Shown: in pieces, positions 61,189 through 64,000 of the stretch
How positions within the stretch are numbered: position 1 is the stretch's first letter
Layout: each line of letters starts with the position of its first letter
Assembly: GCA_023667695.1 (NCBI GenBank)
Contig: JAMOZY010000002.1
Location: 24,229-88,228, forward strand
Length of the DNA stretch: 64,000 bases
From: Clostridium sp.
GTDB taxonomy: Bacteria; Bacillota; Clostridia; Lachnospirales; Lachnospiraceae
Direction of reading: 5' to 3'
Notes under the pieces: model-generated
Told to the model about the DNA's origin: nothing
Seen by the model: the letters and a program-made list of their open reading frames with translations, nothing else
Databases searched by the model: none
Program-made: the position numbers and the translations under genes

Positions 61189-62856
61189 TTATACCTCCGT
61201 TATGATAGGCAGAATCATAGGATTCCGCTTGGTTCTTCTCCACAGAAATTCACTTAAATCATCTCGTATGGTCAGTTTTATTTTTCCCCAATCCGTAACC
61301 TTATGCTCCAGGCAGCGGTTTAGGGCATCCTCTGCTACATCCCTGCATTCCTCCATCAGATTTTCCGATTCTCTTACATACACAAAGCCCCGGGATACAA
61401 TATCCGGACCAGCCAGCACCTGATTGCTTCCGCCCTCTAAGGTAACCGTAACAATAATCAATCCATTCTGAGATAACAGCTGACGGTCACGCAGTACGAT
61501 ATTTCCCACGTCACCTACGCCGAGTCCGTCCACCAGAATTCCCTGGGTTGGAACCGAACCGGTCACCTCGGCATAATCATCACACAGCTCCAGCACATCG
61601 CCACTGGACAAAATGCAGATATGCTGCTTATCCATCCCCAGACTCTCTGCCAGCTCTGCATGACGCTTCAGATGCCGGTACTCACCGTGAACCGGAACCG
61701 CATATTTCGGCTTGGTCAGGGTATAAATCAGCTTGATTTCCTCCTGGCAGGCATGTCCGGACACATGGGTATCCTGAAAGATTACCTTTGCTCCTTTCAT
61801 TTCCAGTTCATTGATAATCTTGGAAACCGCTTTCTCATTCCCTGGTATTGGGGTAGAGCTTAGGATTACCGTATCCCCAGGCTTTATAGATACCTTCCGG
61901 TGAATATTTGCGGCAATCCTGGATAAAGCCGCCATATTTTCTCCCTGGCTGCCTGTGGTAATCAGTACGGTTTTCTCATCCGGATAATTTTTCAACTGTT
62001 CGATATCAATCAGGGTATTCTCTGGTATCTGAATATAGCCTAGTTCCTCTGCCACTGTAATGATATTCACCATGCTGCGGCCTTCTACGACTACTTTTCT
62101 GCCAAACTTGTATGCCGAGTTCACAATCTGCTGTACCCGGTCTACATTCGAAGCAAAGGTTGCTACTATAATCCTATGGTCCTGATTGTCTGCAAATATT
62201 GTATCAAAGGTCCTGCCAACGGTACGCTCCGACATAGTAAAGCCGGGCCGTTCTACATTCGTACTGTCACAAAGCAGTGCCAATACTCCCTTTTTTCCTA
62301 ATTCAGCAAAGCGCTGCAAATCAATGGCTTCTCCAAATACCGGAGTGTAATCTACCTTAAAATCACCGGTATGGACGATAATTCCTGCCGGCGTATAGAT
62401 TGCCAGGGCAGAAGCGTCTGCAATACTATGGTTTGTCTTGATAAACTCCACCCGCAGGCAGCCCAGATTGATAATCTGACCATGCTTCACAACCTTCCGC
62501 TTAATGTTCTGCATCAGATTATGCTCCTTCAGCTTGCCTTCGATAATGCCCATAGTCAGCTTTGTCGCATAAATCGGCATATTAATTTCTTTTTCCACAT
62601 AGGGAATCGCCCCGATATGGTCCTCGTGTCCATGGGTAATAACCAGACCCTTTACCCGGTCTGCATTCTCCTTCAAATAGGTGACATCCGGAATGACCAA
62701 ATCGATACCAAGCATCTCATCATCCGGAAATGAAAGACCGCAGTCCACCACAACAATCGTATCCTCATACTCGATTGCCGTAATATTCATGCCGATTTGT
62801 TCCAGACCTCCCAATGGGATAATCTTCACCGGCTTCTTATCTTCACTTTTCTTCAT
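61189..62856 (-). CDS. rnjA: Ribonuclease J
   Basis: Metallo-beta-lactamase family 5'-3' exoribonuclease and endonuclease of 555 aa. The metal site HGHEDH is at 75-80 after the start block IIPLGGLEQIGMN. The beta-CASP part has TGSQGENMAAL, TPIPGNE and HVSGHACQEE, and a C-terminal domain follows. It replaces RNase E functions in this phylum. The ribosome binding site GGAGG is 14 nt before the ATG, a long spacing. Confidence 0.95.
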   Translation of the reverse strand: MKKSEDKKPVKIIPLGGLEQIGMNITAIEYEDTIVVVDCGLSFPDDEMLGIDLVIPDVTYLKENADRVKGLVITHGHEDHIGAIPYVEKEINMPIYATKLTMGIIEGKLKEHNLMQNIKRKVVKHGQIINLGCLRVEFIKTNHSIADASALAIYTPAGIIVHTGDFKVDYTPVFGEAIDLQRFAELGKKGVLALLCDSTNVERPGFTMSERTVGRTFDTIFADNQDHRIIVATFASNVDRVQQIVNSAYKFGRKVVVEGRSMVNIITVAEELGYIQIPENTLIDIEQLKNYPDEKTVLITTGSQGENMAALSRIAANIHRKVSIKPGDTVILSSTPIPGNEKAVSKIINELEMKGAKVIFQDTHVSGHACQEEIKLIYTLTKPKYAVPVHGEYRHLKRHAELAESLGMDKQHICILSSGDVLELCDDYAEVTGSVPTQGILVDGLGVGDVGNIVLRDRQLLSQNGLIIVTVTLEGGSNQVLAGPDIVSRGFVYVRESENLMEECRDVAEDALNRCLEHKVTDWGKIKLTIRDDLSEFLWRRTKRNPMILPIITEV

Positions 62857-62943
62857 TTCTTAATTTTAAACCTCCATATCCTTTCAAATTGTTCTGTATG
62901 CGTCCCTTGGAACTCCGTACATCTATGAATGCATCTGTCATGA

Positions 62944-63243
62944 CTATACCTGGAAATCCACGTCTTCCATCAGCTCAGCAAATACTTTTGCCACCACCTG
63001 AAGCTCTTCTTCATTCTCAACTATATCATAGACAGCAAATTCATCCTCTTCTGTCTGCTTCTCCTCCTTCATGATCATCACGAGGGCTTCTCCCTCTTCC
63101 TCATGCAGGTCTTCTGTAACTAATATATAGTGAATACCCTGTAGGGTAGTCTCTTCCAACACATATAACTCTACCACTTCCCCATCCTCTGTGGTAAATG
63201 GTACGGTCTTTATCCCTTCCTGTCCTTCCATGTCACTCTCCAT
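62944..63243 (-). CDS. DUF1292 family protein (YrzB-like)
   Basis: Acidic protein of 99 aa with the DUF1292 pattern: VPFTTEDGEVVELYVLEETTL-type start region and YILVTEDLHEEEGEALVMI in the middle. The family is conserved next to ruvX and the IreB family gene in Bacillota, as here. Function unknown. An ATG at 63231 has a better ribosome binding site and may be the true start. Confidence 0.86.
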   Translation of the reverse strand: MESDMEGQEGIKTVPFTTEDGEVVELYVLEETTLQGIHYILVTEDLHEEEGEALVMIMKEEKQTEEDEFAVYDIVENEEELQVVAKVFAELMEDVDFQV

Positions 63244-63246
63244 TTC

Positions 63247-63672
63247 TCACCGTCTGTTCTGCCGGTCCAGATAGCTTTGCAATATCAGGACTGCCGCCAT
63301 CTGATCAATGACCGCTTTCCGGTTCTCCCGGCGGACACCGCCTGCCATTAAGACCCGTTCGGATTCTGCCGTAGTCAGCCGTTCATCCCAGAGTACCACC
63401 TCCAGGCCGGTTCTGCGCTCCAAGGCTTCCTGAAAGGCTTCACTTGCCTCCGCCCGTTCTCCGACGGTATTATTCATATTCTTGGGGTATCCCAATACTA
63501 TCTGTTCTACCCCATATTCTTCAATAATCGCTTCAATCCTTGCCAGTGTCTGACGAAGCTTTCCCGCAGACTTTCTGGTAATCGTCTCAACCGGCTGTGC
63601 CGTAAGCATCAGGGCATCACTTATGGCAACACCAACGGTTTTCGTGCCATAGTCCAGTCCCAGTATTCTCAT
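63247..63672 (-). CDS. ruvX: Putative Holliday junction resolvase / pre-16S rRNA nuclease YqgF
   Basis: RNase H-fold nuclease of 141 aa. [17 protein letters not shown] holds the first catalytic Asp, [14 protein letters not shown] the middle block and [13 protein letters not shown] the DER site. Family members process 16S rRNA 5' ends in E. coli. AGGTGG precedes the ATG. It lies 3 bp before the DUF1292 gene. Confidence 0.93.
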   Translation of the reverse strand: MRILGLDYGTKTVGVAISDALMLTAQPVETITRKSAGKLRQTLARIEAIIEEYGVEQIVLGYPKNMNNTVGERAEASEAFQEALERRTGLEVVLWDERLTTAESERVLMAGGVRRENRKAVIDQMAAVLILQSYLDRQNRR

Positions 63673-63693
63673 ATGCCACCTCTGTTCCTTCTG

Positions 63694-63945
63694 CTACTTC
63701 AATCTCGTTTCAATATAGTTTTCCAGCAGTACCTCTATGATCTCATCCCGCTCCGCCTTCATAATCAGACTGCGGGCGCCCTTATAGCTGGTAATATAAG
63801 TCGGATCACCACTCATAATATAACCGACAATCTGACTGACCGGATTGTATCCCTTCTCTGATAATGCTTCATATACCTGTGCCAAAATATCGGTTACTTC
63901 GATTCCATTTTCTTTCATCACACTGATATGCTGTGTATGATCCAT
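63694..63945 (-). CDS. IreB family regulatory protein (UPF0297, YrzL-like)
   Basis: Small phosphoprotein family of 83 aa from the ATG at 63945 (AAGGA 9 nt upstream); an ATG at 63978 would add 11 residues. Family block VYEALSEKGYNPVSQIVGY and YITSYKGARSLIMKAERDEI are intact. In Enterococcus IreB is a substrate of the kinase IreK and affects cephalosporin resistance. It is the first gene of the conserved yrzL-ruvX-yrzB trio here. Beyond 63978 the window ends. Confidence 0.9.
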   Translation of the reverse strand: MDHTQHISVMKENGIEVTDILAQVYEALSEKGYNPVSQIVGYIMSGDPTYITSYKGARSLIMKAERDEIIEVLLENYIETRLK

Positions 63946-64000
63946 TCCTTCACATCCTTTGCTTTTGTTCTGTCTCATCTCTTTTCCGGAGTTCCGCTCT

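Overview
The window looks like chromosome of an endospore-forming Bacillota, most likely class Clostridia and family Lachnospiraceae. The reasons are a complete spoIIIA operon, spoIVB and a sigma-K-type factor, a Bacillus-like gene order around nusB, xseAB, ispA, dxs, argR and recN, strong AGGAGG-type ribosome binding sites, and a Gram-positive type IV pilus locus. Nearly all genes lie on the minus strand. The species cannot be named from the sequence alone.

Layout, read in window order. Positions 1-10800 hold the 3' part of a housekeeping operon transcribed leftward: an Asp23/Gls24 protein, nusB, xseA, xseB, ispA, dxs, tlyA, nadK, argR, recN, then spoIVB behind a terminator. Positions 10955-14922 are a five-gene cassette under a perfect consensus promoter. 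It encodes two FtsX-like permeases, an ABC ATPase, a small secreted protein and a membrane-anchored protein, and it sits where Bacillus keeps spoIIIAH next to yqhY (with accBC). Positions 15116-19849 are spoIIIAA-AH, with unusually short SpoIIIAF and SpoIIIAG. Then come efp, a membrane protein, aroQ, an aroE-aroK fusion and a YqeG-type HAD phosphatase.

Positions 24000-38000 are more mosaic: a secreted 3D-domain protein, the RNase P RNA gene, an AP2-domain protein, a polysaccharide deacetylase, a lipoprotein, a subtilase, a DivIVA-like coiled-coil protein, a YihY/BrkB membrane protein, a large SpoIID-domain protein, a candidate 6S RNA gene and an Rpn-type nuclease. Two families of non-coding repeats lie in this stretch; one has its second copy at the left edge of the window.

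Positions 38221-57714 form one type IV pilus locus, read leftward as pilB, pilT, pilC, a major pilin, prepilin peptidase, a pilM-pilN fusion, pilO-like, four further pilin-like proteins (one of 867 residues without Glu5) and a 1764-residue anchored protein. A divergent sigK without a pro-sequence follows. The right end (58556-63945) matches the Bacillus yrzL-yrrK-yrzB-yrrL-yrrM-yrrN/O neighbourhood, with ribonuclease J and a YlbF protein inserted.

How the parts fit: the sporulation genes (spoIIIA, spoIVB, sigK, spoIID-like, pdaB-like) form a mother-cell and forespore programme that departs from B. subtilis at three visible points: short SpoIIIAF, SpoIIIAG without its insertion, and sigma-K without a pro-region. 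The pilus locus appears self-contained for assembly, retraction and pilin processing. The strongest candidates for undescribed biology are the ABC/secreted-protein cassette and the two giant proteins of the pilus locus.
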